Below are positions 48,951 through 61,399 of a stretch of 64,000 nt of DNA, one piece after another (within the stretch, counting starts at the first letter, position 1; the number at the start of each line of letters is the position of its first letter). A program made the translations under genes and the position numbers. The stretch is taken from NCBI RefSeq assembly GCF_023159225.1, contig NC_063188.1:38120021-38184020 (forward strand), in the 5' to 3' direction. The notes beneath the pieces are model-generated. The model saw only the letters and a program-made list of their open reading frames with translations. It made no database searches and was not told the DNA's origin. Source of the stretch: Perognathus longimembris pacificus (taxonomy: Eukaryota > Chordata > Mammalia > Rodentia > Heteromyidae).

Positions 48951-49361
48951 ATATGTATATTATTTTACAATATTCTTTTACATGTACAGCCTTTCTGGCA
49001 GAATTAAAATCATCCTGTATATAAGATTATAACTTGGGTTTTAAGATGGTACAGTAGCCTCCTTTATCCTTAGGGGATATGTTTCAAGAATCCTAGACAC
49101 AGCCAGAAAGAGTGGATAGTACCAAATTTTCTGTGTGTGTGTGTGTGTGTGTTTTATTTCTATACACACATATGATAAAGCTTATAAATTAGGCACAATA
49201 AGAAATTAACAAAAGTAATAATAAAATAGAAAAATATCATACACTTTAATAAAACATAAATGTGGTCTCACAAAATATCTTACTCACTGCACTATGCCAA
49301 TATTTTCAATCCCTAGTGAACCATCAATAACTGAAATCTCTGAAAGGAAGACATGGATAAA

Positions 49362-49428
49362 TCATCCAGACCTCAGCCTCCTGAGTAGCTAGGATTACAG
49401 GCAAAAGCCACAGCACCAGTCTCAAACA
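49362..49428 (-). mobile_element. B1-like head fragment
   Basis: 'acctcagcctcctgagtagctaggattacaggcaaaagccacagcacc' in reverse. It begins at a sharp edge after unrelated sequence. Confidence 0.7.
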
Positions 49429-49429
49429 G

Positions 49430-50800
49430 TAGTGTATTTGATATAGTATGACATATATATGCAATATTTATATTTGTACATATGTATAAAGATATCTTTG
49501 TGTTTGCTGTAAGTTTCTGAAACTATTCTTTCATATTTATACACTACATCATGCAATGATTAACCTTTATATTAACACATTGCATTCAAAATCATGTTAC
49601 TAATTTGTATTTCTAATAAGTCAGTGTGAAAGCAGCTCTTTTTTCACACAGTAGAGATAATAAGAATGGGGGTTGCTATTGTGATAGACAATAAATCATG
49701 TCTCATCATTGGTTTCATTATAACACATTATTTTTGCCTGTCTAGATGTGACTATGTTAGCTTTTCGTTGCTGTGACACATAATCTGGAAGAACAATTTA
49801 AAGGATTTCCTATCTAGCTGAATTCAGTAATTTTCAACATAAAAGAGAATTTCTCTGAGTTGGGCCTTCAAAGGGCCACTGTAAACCATCTTTCCAATGA
49901 TGAAGAAAAAAATCTCACTTGCTAAGTCCTTTATTCTACCATTGTGTTTTTGAGAGCCACTACTTAATGGGCATCAGCCCAGAGACCCAAATTCAGTCCC
50001 CCAAATGGAAAATCAGGTTACCTTTGGACTCCATAAGGCAACCTGGTTCTGAATCTGTAGGGGAGAAAAAGAGTGACAGTTCTTAAAAGATGGCTGCTGT
50101 TTGATTTGAGACCTCATAACACCCAGCAGCTATGAGACAGTGATATTCAGACCCATACGGATTCGAAGCCTGTGTCCAAGAATGTGAGTGCTCAAGCAGA
50201 AACTGTTTCTAGTAATTACCTTAATTCATTCATAACCACACAGTCAGAGGCTAGTAGGTGCCAGGCAGGGTCCATGCAGGGAAATAATGCTGGCAATACC
50301 CAAAGCTCAGCCCAGCCTTATCACTTTGTCCCAACATTGAAAGGGCCATTTTTGTGCATGGCATAGAGTCCAGACAGGTTTCCTCAGTTATTCATTTGGA
50401 CAGCTCTGTAAGGAATGTGTTTTAACAGATGACCAAGTTCAGGCTCACAGATCCTGAATTGTGTTGAAAGAATATTTCAGCCCTTGCCCTTCTTAGAGGA
50501 CACTAAGCAGCCTCTCATTAGAATGGGCTTGCAGAGCCTCGACATGGTTACATTATACTTCCCTGTCATAGTCCCATAGATCTTCATCAGTCCTTATGAA
50601 TAGAGAACATGATAGAAAGAGGAAATCCAACACTGTGTGCCAGACTACCTAAGTGCAAGGCCACATGTAGTGATTGATCCTTGATGTGGACATGAGTGAG
50701 ATCAAGAAGAACTTCAGATCTTGCCCTTGAGAAAGGTAAGCAAGAGGGAAGAGAAATTTATTGAAATGGTGGCATGCACATGCGCACACACCCACACCCC
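49430..50800. other. No recognised content
   Basis: Unique-looking sequence with no supported gene. A short frame at 50172-50366 shows no family features. Confidence 0.45.
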
Positions 50801-50805
50801 ACATG

Positions 50806-51030
50806 CACCAGTCAAGGGGCTTTAAACTCAGGCCTAGGCATTTCCCTTAAGCTTTTTTGCTCAAGGCTAGCACTCTACTATTCGGTCTATTTTACACTTC
50901 AGGATTTTTGGTGGTTCACTGAAGATAAGTCTCAAAGACTTTCCTGTCCAGGCTGACATTGAACCATGATCTTCAGATCTCAGCCTCTTAACGAGCTAGG
51001 ATTATGAGTCTAAGCCACCAGTACCTGGCT
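50806..51030 (-). mobile_element. B1-head composite SINE
   Basis: Second module at the left ('gggctttaaactcaggcctagg'), middle 'gttcactgaagataagtc', head at the right ('agccaggtactggtggctta'). Confidence 0.88.
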
Positions 51031-51273
51031 TAGTCTATTGAAATATATTAAGCACAGTTATTCAAATGAGGATGTAAACTTTAGAAGGGGTACAAGAAAA
51101 TCAGAAAAACAACTTTGTTGTCTCCTAATCAGAAGCTAACCCTGGAATTATTGTAAAGTTCTCTGAACTGTCTTCATTCTGCCTGGGTTCTGAATAGTTT
51201 AATCTCCCTAGTGGCTGATAGTAAAAGTTCTCCGGGGTGTGGTAGTCAACTTCTTAAAATTATGATCTTCATG

Positions 51274-51490
51274 TTTTTTTTTTTTTTTTTTTTTTTTTGG
51301 CCGGTCCTGGGCCTTGGACTCAGGGCCTGAGCACTGTCCCTGGCTTCTTCCCGCTCAAGGCTAGCACTCTGCCACTTGAGCCACAGCGCCGCTTCTGGCC
51401 GTTTTCTGTATATGTGGTGCTGGGGAATCGAACCTAGGGCCTCGTGTATCCGAGGCAGGCACTCTTGCCACTAGGCTATATCCCCAGCCC
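51274..51490 (-). mobile_element. ID-head composite SINE (very young)
   Basis: Full length, with a pure T run of about 24 (its A tail) and a perfect 16-bp target-site duplication (gatcttcatgtttttt at 51264-51279 and 51491-51506). Internal CpGs are still present (gagccacagcgccgcttc), so the insertion is recent. Confidence 0.96.
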
Positions 51491-51544
51491 GATCTTCATG
51501 TTTTTTATGTCACAGTATTTTGGGTAGTTAAAAACATATTTCAT

Positions 51545-51980
51545 GTTGGGTAATGGTGGCTCAGGCTTGTAATCTTAGCTACTCAGGAGAATGAGATATA
51601 AGAATTGTAGTTAAAAACCATATGGCCTAATGGTAGAGTGCTTGCCTTGCATACATGAAGCCCTGGGTTCGATTCCTCAGCACCACATATATAGAAAAAG
51701 CCAGAAGTGGCACTGTGGCTCAAGTATAGAGTGATAGCATTGAGGAAAAAGAAGCCAGGGACAGTGCTCAAGCCCTGATTTCAAGCCCCAGGACTGGCAA
51801 AAAAAGAAAACCCTAACCCAGCCTGGACAGGAAGGTCTATGAAACTCTCATCTCCAATTACCCACCAGAAAATGCCAGAAGTAGAGCTGTGGCTCCGGTG
51901 GTAGACTGGCTAGCCTTGTGCAAAAAAGAGCTGAGGGACAGGCCTCAGACCCTGAGTTCAAGCCCCAGGAAGGGCACAAA
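51545..51980 (+). mobile_element. B1-head composite SINE split by an ID-head SINE
   Basis: The outer element starts with 'tgttgggtaatggtggctcaggcttgtaatc' and breaks at about 51619. An ID-head composite fills about 51620-51805. The outer element then resumes with 'cagcctggacaggaaggtctatgaaactctcatctccaattaccc' and ends with the second module near 51980. Order of insertion: B1-head copy first, ID-head copy later. Confidence 0.9.
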
Positions 51981-52220
51981 ATAAGCAACAAAACAAAACA
52001 TTCCAACAGAATGGAAACACATAGTTGTGTGGAAAGCAGGGAAGAAACACTTGAAAACTCATTCTATAGATTTGTATTCATGATTTGTGAAACGCAGAAA
52101 TGGTGAGGAAGCCATTTCAGCAAGTTATTAAAATAAAATGTACACAAACAATAGAAACTTTAAAGTACCAAACACAAGAGGAAATATGATACAGAGATAA
52201 TAAGGTTAAGAATATCTAAG

Positions 52221-52428
52221 GGCTGGGGATATAGCCTAGTGGCAAGAGTGCCTGCCTCGGATACACGAGGCCCTAGGTTCGATTCCCCAGCACCACATAT
52301 ACAGAAAACGGCCAGAAGCGGCGCTGTGGCTCAAGTGGCAGAGTGCTAGCCTTGAGCTGGAAGAAGCCAGGGACAGTGCTCAGGCCCTGAGTCCAAGGCC
52401 CAGGACTGGCCAAAAAAAAAAAAAAAAA
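52221..52428 (+). mobile_element. ID-head composite SINE (very young)
   Basis: Complete, with an A18 tail and an exact target duplication (aagaatatctaag at 52208-52220 and 52429-52441). CpGs in the second module are intact. Confidence 0.96.
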
Positions 52429-53126
52429 AAGAATATCTAAGACTATTAAGTGGAATAGAGTAGTTACAGTAGGAGATCACTAAGGTGATTCTGCTTTTGA
52501 AAGACCATGTGGGTGTAGGTATGTATATATTCGCACCTGATTCATACTTTCACATCTCTTCTGTAGGCAATAGATGTTTTTGACTAAGGGGACAGGGATG
52601 GTTAAAGATATATATTAATTTCAGTTTAGAATATACTTTTGTCTATGATTTGAAACTTTATGAACCATAAAATAGAAATTTCATAAAAAGTTGACCACAG
52701 AAAATATTTATAAACAGGGTAATGAAATTAATTTTCACGTTGCTATTTACTTTGAAAAGTATTTAACTGTTATTTAATTTAATTTTATAGGGAAACAACG
52801 TAGATTAAAACAATTGCTTTGATGTATGTGCTTGTGTGTTCCTTTGTTTCTTTTAGCTCTATTATACACACACAAGTGCAGCTTTAATTTCATTTCATAC
52901 AGGGCCAAGGGTTCACATTTTAGATTGTGTATCCAGGCAAATGAATGACACAGAGTTACTCCTGGCAGTAGGTGAAAAATAAGATAAAATTTTGCCTAAT
53001 ACCATTAATTCCAGCTCCCAGGAGCTAATTTCCCTGGTCTGACTCTCAAAGGTGCAATCCTGGTTTGGCCACTAGATGTCACCACAACGTTTTCCATTTT
53101 TGTTGTTCCATTAAAAAATGTCTTGG

Positions 53127-53357
53127 CAAAGGGTAAAAGGCGAACCAATGCAACAGTAATAATTACAAGACAATATGTTATAAACTAACTGTACAACTGG
53201 GGGGTGGGGAGGAGGAAAGGTGGGAGAGAAATGAAGGAGGGGGTAACAAGTTGGTCAAGAAATGTACTCACTACCTTATGTATGTAACTGTAACCCCTTT
53301 GTACATCACCTTGACAATAAAAATAATTTAAAAAAAAGAGTTAGGTAATGAAAATGA
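53127..53357 (+). mobile_element. L1 3' end (short)
   Basis: Last 200 bases of the L1 3' UTR ('…gtacatcaccttgacaataaa' plus A-rich tail) flanked by an exact 14-bp duplication (aaaaaatgtcttgg at 53113-53126 and 53358-53371). About 20 extra bases lie between the A tail and the second duplication. Confidence 0.9.
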
Positions 53358-53744
53358 AAAAAATGTCTTGGAATTGTTTGCTACGTCAAGTCTTTTGGCA
53401 AATTCATATGTATATTAAATCATCATGTTTATTGCTGACCCTAAACGTACATGGAATTAACTGATTTATCACTTTCCTCCTCACAATAGGTTGAATGTCC
53501 ATAGTTACAGAAGAAGCCTTTCTGGAAAACAGGGTATTCATCCTGCATTTTCTCATCCCTGAGCAGGCTTCCCAGTGCTTCCGATCTTCTCTTAGTCATC
53601 TCCTCTCCAGGACATTCTGGACATTGCCCAGACCCTGAAGCAGCACTTTTATCTTCTCACATCCTGTCTTCCCTAGCTGGTGATAACTGTCACAGTACAG
53701 TAGACCTACCTGATATTTTTACCACGTGATGTCTTAGGCCATGC

Positions 53745-54095
53745 ATTTAGTCTTTGATGTTGTTTGGGTCTTAAATGTCCTCTCAAAGGTCCAAGAGATA
53801 CATACCTGACCTCTAGGGTGGTGCTATTGGAAGATGATGGTACCTTTGACAGCTGGGACTTTGAGTGGGGTGACTTTGAAAGGATTTGTGGGATCCTGTC
53901 TTCTCTGTCTTTCATATGCAATCCCTAGCCATGAGACGAGTGGGATTACTCTATCATGTACTTCCACCGAGATAGTCTGTCTTGTCATAGGCCCAAAGAA
54001 ACAGAGTCAAACTCCAAAACTACAAGTCAAAATAACCTTTTTCTATATAATTTGATTATCTCAGGAATTTGTTACAGTAATGGGAAGTTGACCAT
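53745..54095 (+). mobile_element. MaLR-like LTR fragment
   Basis: 'gttgtttgggtcttaaatgtcctctcaaaggtcc' near the start and 'ctatataatttgattatctcaggaatttgttacagtaatgggaa' at the end mirror MST/MLT-type LTRs. The reading frames across it are not genes. Confidence 0.6.
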
Positions 54096-54195
54096 ACAGT
54101 CTACTTTTACATCCATTATTTTATTCAGAAGAATCAGATTCTGTATATAGGCTCATAAAGTGGATTTTAAGGGAGATATTCTGTTTTCTCCTTTT

Positions 54196-54273
54196 GTACT
54201 ACCAGGATTTGAACTCAGGGCCTTGCACATGCTGGGCAAGCAACTGTTTCTGACCTGCATCCATACCCCCACA
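54196..54273 (-). mobile_element. ID-like element, diverged
   Basis: 'ttgtactaccaggatttgaactcagggccttgcacatgctgggcaagc' is a reversed tRNA-type SINE. Confidence 0.7.
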
Positions 54274-54902
54274 TAATTTAATTTTCTCCTTGTACATATG
54301 CCTTGTAGTTTGAAAATAGTGATACGTTTGTGCTGACCTGAAGCTTGAACAGCATGAGCAGAAATAGGGGAGAGATGGGCTATATTCTAAAACCTCTTTC
54401 CAGAGCTTTTGGGAGTCTGAGTGGAAAAAGAGACATTCTCAGGCTGAAGGAATACTGATGATCTTCAGGCACGAAGTGCTATCATTTTGTACATTGAAGA
54501 GAAAAATCTATAAGCTCTATGTGCTGAGATGTAAATGTTTTATTGTTTTAAAAAAAATTGGTACACTTCTGGATAGAGACCAATATAACAGAAATGAGTT
54601 TGTGTCATTTTGGAGCTTAATAATCTGTGTTTACTCAGAGTTACATGATTATGAAATTTTCTATTACTATATTTCTATAACTATGTTTCTATGTAAATAC
54701 ATTTATATGTTATCTTACATTTTTATGACAAAATTTCAGTTTTCGCAAAACATAATGTTTCATGAAATGGATGCCTTAAAATTAATTTCAGTGATAAGAA
54801 TTTAATTCCATCAGTGTACTTCCTATTATCAACACTGCTATACCTCATAAGCGTTCTCATATAATAGAATCCTGAAAGTATTCACTGAAACTCATAAAAG
54901 CT

Positions 54903-54990
54903 AGACTGGAGAGATGGGTCATTGGTAGAAGGCTTGCCTAGCCAGTACAATGCCCTGAGTTTAAACCCCAGTACCAACTTAAATAAAGGT
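54903..54990 (+). mobile_element. ID-like element, diverged
   Basis: 'gactggagagatgggtcattggtagaaggcttgcctagcc…ccctgagtttaaaccccagtacc' with an A-rich end. Confidence 0.75.
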
Positions 54991-55329
54991 TAAAAAACAT
55001 GTATTTTATATTATAAGGTTTCATTAGCACTATTAATAACAGTGCTAACAATGTTGTGAAAAAGTGCTTAGTTCTCTAGACTTTGGGAATTGTATTAATC
55101 ATTGCTAAGCTCATGGTAAAAAAAAAATCACCTCCAATTGTTTCTGTTAAATTCACTTTTAACCCCTGCCTAGAATTCCACCCCCTGATTATGACAATAC
55201 ATTTTCACAGTTACTTAGAATGCTCTGACATTCCCTATCATCTGTATAGTGTGACTGCTATCTCTTCTGAGTCTGTACTCCAGAGTTTGGTGCAGGATTC
55301 ATGAAGCTATTGCCACAAGGGAACTGGAA

Positions 55330-56070
55330 ACTATGATTCTGCTTTCATGAGTTCAATGTCTTGTATTCCTTATCTAAGTACAATTGTTTGTATTTCTGTA
55401 TCTAGCTGACTTCACTTAGAATTGTCTTCCACTTTCATCTATATTGCTGCAAATAGTAAATTTCCATGTTTTTTAGGCTGAATAACATCGTGTTATATGT
55501 CTGTGTTTGTGGAAATATATTTATTACATTTTCTCTAACCATTTATCTGTTGAGGAATAAGGAGGTTTATTTCATATCTTAGCAATTGTGAATAACACTG
55601 GTGATACAGACTGTAGATTGTCTTCAAAATAGAGATTATATTTCCTTCAGATATATACCCAAGAGTGGAATTATTAGATTATATACTGGCTCTATTTTAT
55701 CATGTTTAGGAATTTTGATAATGTTGATCATAATGGCTACATTGATTTATGATCAAACCAATTATTTTTAAGGTTTCATTTTCTTCCATATCCTTGAAAA
55801 CCCTTCACTTTTTGACATTTTGATAATAACTATTTTAGCAGATATGAGGTTACATCTTAGTATGGTTTTAATTTGAGCTACCTGATAGCTAATGATGCTA
55901 ACAATCTTTTAGGTACCTGGTGGCCATTTCCATTTCTTTCTTTGGTAAACTTTCTATTGAAGCCTTTTTCCTTAAAAAAAAATTGGATTATTGTTTTCCT
56001 CTTCTTTTTCTATTAAGTTGTGTGAGTCCCTTACATATAAACCCCTTGCTTCTGTCCCTGAGAAGTTAAT
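55330..56070 (-). mobile_element. Old L1 fragment
   Basis: Reversed ORF2 C-terminal region ('tgacttcacttagaattgtcttccac', 'aaccatttatctgttgagg', 'atatatacccaagagtggaattattag'). Decayed. Confidence 0.8.
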
Positions 56071-56071
56071 A

Positions 56072-57260
56072 GCTCTAAGAATTTGACTCCTAGAGTGGCA
56101 GTATTAAGGTGGTAGAATCTTGAAAGGTGAAATGTGTTCTCCTGTTCCTCAGGTTATATTTTCATTTGTTCCTTACTTCAATTGATACTACAAAGAAAGT
56201 CTGGGTTCTGAAATTTTCCTATTTGCTTTCCCTTAGACAATGACCTTCAATGTTCAAGTTTATGTGCCTTCTTCCAATCTCCCGGCAGAAACAGCTGTTT
56301 GAGACATTTGCATTAACTGTCCATAAGGGGGCACTTGCAGGAGAAGAGTATTAAGGAGCATGTGTTTGGAATGCTTGTGGTCCAGCTGGAGGGTGGGTTT
56401 GCAGGTGAGGCATCTTAAAGAGCTCAGAAGTGATGTTCTTGGTGGATTCTATAGAGTAGTACTTAGTCAGTCCCATGCCCCGTTTTCCCTGACCCTATAC
56501 CTTTCCACCAACTCATTGTGGTGGCTTTAGTGGTTTAAGTGGGGTGAGAAAGAACTAGGCCTCTTAGGTAGTCCCTCTTATTATGTGTTCTCACTTTGCC
56601 TTGTGGGGAAAGTAATTTCTTTTTGGTGATTTACTTCCAGTGAGTTGCCTAACAAACCGAAAAACCAATTAGGTGTTACAGAGGATGCCTGGCATTTCTA
56701 TTATCCACACTCATAGCATGACATTTTTGTAAGCATGTGCTTACTCCATGATGAACCAGGTTTAATTTCAATTATGTCTGTCTTCTAGGAGCTTACTGAG
56801 ATTCACTTTAAACTTGCTTAGGGGCTGGAATTATACATGCGTTTTTCTCCAAGCTTCACTTCACCAGCTTCTGAAGGAGCAGTGCCTGTGTAATTGAAGA
56901 ACTCTATAATATCTTCTGGGATCACTTCATAGACTGATATTGGGAAGAGCCCAGGGGACAGTGTCTCTCAGCTGGTTATATTTTCAGGTGAAGTACCGTA
57001 GAGTAGGTAATTTAGAAAGGATACATTTTATTTTCTATAGTTCTTAAAGGTGTGATGTCTAACATCAAGATACCGGCCAACAGTGACTGGGAAGATCCTT
57101 CTTGCTGCATCCTCACAAGTTAGAAGAGTGGAAAGTAAAAAAAGGCCATTTGAGTCCTTTTATAGGCACTAATCTCTTCTATCATGGTTGAACCCTCATG
57201 GTCAGTTCCTAATCACCTTCCTGTTGTTGCTCTGTAGATCAAGTGTCAATAAAAGTTCAA
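56072..57260. other. No recognised content
   Basis: Slightly higher GC content than its surroundings, but no splice-bounded frame or repeat family was recognised. Confidence 0.4.
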
Positions 57261-57268
57261 ACACCAGT

Positions 57269-57279
57269 ACTGAAAGAAA

Positions 57280-57359
<80 letters not shown>

Positions 57360-57465
57360 AACAAGAGAGAAAGAAGACAGAAAGAGAGATGGAGAGGAAG
57401 GAAGGAAGGAAGGAAGGAAGGAAGGAAGGAAGGAAGGAAGGAAGGAAGGAAGGAAGGAAGGAAGA
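57269..57465 (+). repeat. (GAAA)n(GGAA)n purine tract
   Basis: About 23 GAAA units, a mixed AGAGA spacer, then about 17 GGAA units. 190 bases of almost pure purine. Confidence 0.97.
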
Positions 57466-57579
57466 CAAGTAACTTCTATTTATGTATTTCAAAATATCAG
57501 ACACATCTCAAATACATTATTCTGAGTAAGAGTAGCCACACATCTGCACGAAAAGCTGCATGATTTAAAGTGAACTTTT

Positions 57580-58503
57580 TTATTTTTATTTTATTTTGTA
57601 GCAAAGGTGATGTACAGAAGGGTTACAGTTACATAAGTAAGGTAATGAGTACATTTCTTGTCAAACATTGTTACTCACTCCTTCGTTTTACTCCCACTAT
57701 CTCTCCTCCCTCCCCACTCCCTGCCCCCAAATTGTAAAGTTCATTTCCAACTTAGTGTCTTGTATCACTGTTGCATTGGTTCACCCTTTTTCCTTCTTTC
57801 ACCATTTTGTTATTCCTTTTCCCCTCCCCAAATCAAATAAATGTATATATAAGACACAGGGTACCAAAATTAAAAATCAGTGACTACAGAGGATAAACCA
57901 AAGAAGGGAAAAAGAACTTGAGAGTAGTTGCTGGCAGGGATTTGGCATGCTACTACACTGTTGGTGGGATGCTACTACACTGTTTGGAATATAAACTGAT
58001 TCAACCACTCTCAAAAACAATATGGAGGTTCCTCAAAAGACTGACCATAGAACCTCTCTATGATCCAGCAATCCCACTCCTGGGAATTTACCTAAATGTT
58101 CACAAACAAGGCCACACTAAAGCTATCAGCACACCTATGTTTACTGCAAGCATTATTTACTATAGCTAAGATGTGGAACCAACCCAGATGCCCCTCAGTA
58201 GATGAATGGATCAAGAAGATGTGGTATATGTAGACAATGGAATTCTATGCTTCCTTCAGAAAGAATGATATTGCCCCATTCATAGGACATGGAAAGATTT
58301 GGAAAAAATCATGTTAAGTGAAGTAAGCCAGATCCAAAGAAGCAGTAATAGTAGTAGTAAGTATTTGTTTAGGATAGTCCTAACAGAGGATCACAATAGC
58401 TCAACAGCTATGTATACATGACCATATAAAATGATGTAAATCGAAGTGGACTCCAAGATATGTAAACAAGAGGTTTCTGTTGTTGTTGCTGATGTTATTA
58501 CTA
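57580..58503 (-). mobile_element. Twin-primed L1 with exact target duplication
   Basis: 57580-57900 is the L1 3' UTR on the minus strand (T-rich start, 'gtgatgtacagaagggttacag'). 57905-58503 is the preceding ORF2 end and 3' UTR start on the plus strand (frames reading 'LTIEPLYDPAIPLLGIYLN', then 'cccagatgcccctcagtagatg'). A perfect 15-bp duplication (ttaaagtgaactttt, 57565-57579 and 58504-58518) shows it is a single insertion with an inverted 5' half. Confidence 0.95.
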
Positions 58504-58519
58504 TTAAAGTGAACTTTTG

Positions 58520-59975
58520 AGGATAGTAATAACATCTTTGGTTTCCTCTGGGGCTAGGAGTGGCAGGACTGCAAAGAGTACTGAAGAAGTCTTTCCTGAA
58601 GATGACAGTGTTCTCTAGCTTGGTTGGTGAGATTATTGGTTATAGGAGTGTATGCCCTTGCCCCAAAGGACTAAGGCATGTGTTAAGATTTCAGCAGTTC
58701 ATTTTATGCAAAAAAATAGAATGAAAAAATGAACTTAATTTACTTTTATACATAGTAGCCAATATGTAACATTCATAAATAAGTATATTTACATATTTAT
58801 AAAATTATGAAACATAACTATGAAACAAATACCTGTGAATCTGCCACCCAATTTAACTGAAACACTGAAACATGTCACAACTTCTCTTTTATTCCCATGT
58901 GTCTACAGTCCTGAATTTTGTTTGTTACCATTTTCAATAACAACTCTATTGTGTATCTATCCATAACAACATATTATTTAATTTTACTGGTATTTAACTT
59001 GATAAAAATTATGTGGTCTTCTGTGACTTGCTTCTTTCACTGAATATTATATTTGCTGCTTTGATCTATTCATGTTATTTTGGGAAGCTAATGAAATGAA
59101 CAAATTGGGTGGGAACAAACCACAATTTCATTTTCCATCCTCCTGGGAATGGTTGCCATGGATATGTATACATACATATATACATATGTACATATGTGTA
59201 CATATGTACATGTACATAAAAATGGCATATGCCAGAGTGCTGAGGACTGAACTCAGTTTTGGGGGTTACTGTAGCCTAAAGGAAGCCTCAGAGCCTAAGC
59301 TGAGTGAAGTGTCTGCTGAAAGGCTACACTTGCTCTCTGTGGTACTTGGCAGCCTGTCAATGGAGGAAATAGCCCAGAATATCTAAAGGCTTTGATGACC
59401 GATGTCAAACAGATGCTTGAAAGAGTGGGCCTGGTCTTTTCCAGTTCTACTGTTTATCCCACATGGTGGATGCAGGTTCAAGTGCATGATGTGTCCCAGG
59501 TCTATCTGTGTTCCTCCAATAGTGGGTAACTTGTGGGATAGACCTTGATGACCAGCCCAGTGAGGCCTTTAGTCTTGTTTCTTGAGAGAATAATTTATGG
59601 ACTCTACCGCATGGTGGTAGATAGAAGGCAGCAGCTACAAACAAGGAGGTTTCTTGAAGCTTCCCACATTCATAGTCCCTTCTCAGACATGTGGAATCTT
59701 GGCAGAGGTCATTAGAGTCATATTGGTCATGACTCTGGACTAGGCACTAGTATTCTGGACAGGGTCATTCAAGCAGTCATGTCTTGAATGAAAATGTCAT
59801 TTTTCAATTCAGCCAAGAGACAAGAGGAGGCATGTGCAATCTGCAGCATTGCTAGAAAGGAGAAAGGCTCTCTGTATATCTTGCTTGTAGCACACTCGAG
59901 TTCATTTATTCAATTCCCACCAAATATTCAGATTTCATTAAAAAATAATTTCAGAGTTAAGTTGGGAAAACAGAA
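58520..59975. other. No recognised content
   Basis: An (ACATAT)n-like patch is at 59165-59217. The frames at 59072-59386 and minus 59447-59644 have no family features. Nothing further is supported. Confidence 0.45.
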
Positions 59976-59984
59976 AGGAACCTG

Positions 59985-60130
59985 GGTAAAATGGTCCCAG
60001 CACTGAGGAGACTAAGGCAGGAAGTTCTGGAGTTCAAGGTCAGCCTGGGTTACATAACAAGACCCTATCAAAAGAAAGAGGGGAAAGAAAGGAGAAGGAA
60101 ACCAAGAAAGAAACAGAGAAACAAAACTAA
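59985..60130 (+). mobile_element. B1-like SINE with purine tail
   Basis: 'aaatggtcccagcactgaggagactaaggcaggaag…caaggtcagcctgggttacataacaagacc' then a GAAA-rich tail. The first bases of the head are missing. Confidence 0.85.
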
Positions 60131-60863
60131 GTGGCGTGTCTAATGATAAGAGAACACCTTATCTTAAAAAAAAAATCTCGGGCATTATGAAGTGACCTCA
60201 CAATCTTTGCCACAAGGGGAGTTGCAGGAGAGAAAGAGAGAGAGAAAAGACAGGGAGTGGGGGGAGGGAGGAAGGGGAGGAGGGAGGGAGGAAATACCTA
60301 TTTGCATTTCATCTAGTTTAGTTACAGATAGAATCAGAAGGCAAGAACATAAAGCAGGCAGCAAAAGGTCAGATTAGTTAGAACTCCTCTTCTATGTTCT
60401 TCATTCTGAAGACCCTTGCTCTCCAGCTTTTGTGGGGGTAACTTAACACCATAAGCCTCAGTTTAAATATTCCTACTTGCTTCTACATAATATATTTGAC
60501 ATATGTGGGGCTTTATGACACTGTCTAATCAGATTTTTTAAAGCTCATTTTAGGAAAAACTATAGATAAATGAAAGAAAAAATACATCATTTAAATCTTG
60601 AGTTTAGTGAAAATAACTAATGTCATTATCATTCATGATAGTAGTCAAATTGATTGGTCAATTTTTGAATAAAAATATAATGACCATAGCATATCTCCTT
60701 GATTCAGATGGGTTACAAGTAATGTGAAAATTTATATATTAAAGTTGTATATTTATTGAAACATATATCTTATTCTTATTTGAAACATTAAATGTCAAAA
60801 AGTTAGAATAGAGTAAATACTGCATATATAAAGTATATCATTGATTTAAGAATACATGATATC

Positions 60864-61069
60864 GGGGGCTGGGGATATGGCCTAGTGGCAAGAGCGCTTG
60901 CCTTGTACACAAGAAGCCCTTGGTTCGATTCCCCAGCATCACATATACAGAAAATGTCCAGAAGTGGCGCTGCGGCTCAAGTGGCAGAGTGCTAGCCTTG
61001 AGCAAAAATAAGCCAGTGACAGTGCTCAGGCCCTGAGTCCAAGGCCCAGGACTGGCAAAAAAAAAAAAA
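60864..61069 (+). mobile_element. ID-head composite SINE (very young)
   Basis: Complete with an A15 tail and an exact 16-bp target duplication (aagaatacatgatatc at 60848-60863 and 61070-61085). CpGs are retained. Confidence 0.96.
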
Positions 61070-61164
61070 AAGAATACATGATATCACATTTTAACAACTC
61101 CGAAACCATGATATAACCTACATTTATGGATCATGGTATGTTGGCAGTACTTTTTATTTCTTAA

Positions 61165-61395
61165 AATCACCATAAGTGAAATGAGCCACACCCAAAGAAA
61201 CAGACTATGGTTTCCCTCATTTGTAATAATTACTACATGTCTAGGATAGTCCTAGCAGAAGATCACAATAGCTCAATAGCTATGCACATATGAACACATA
61301 AGATGATGCTAAGAAAAATGAACTCCAAGTTATGGAAATAAGTGGTTTATCATTGTTGTTGTTAGGTTCGATGTACCATGTGAAATTATGCCATT
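61165..61395 (+). mobile_element. L1 3' UTR internal fragment
   Basis: 'aagtgaaatgagccacacccaaagaaac…gaactccaagttatggaaataagtgg…gtaccatgtgaaattatgcc' is the first half of the 3' UTR seen in the other copies. Both ends are missing. Confidence 0.8.
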
Positions 61396-61399
61396 TTCT

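Noticed and set aside
57188..57563. Lysine/glutamate or serine/phenylalanine-rich frames
   Set aside because: Translations of the GAAA/GGAA microsatellite; the same applies to 36284-36716, 15669-15882 and 48075-48425.
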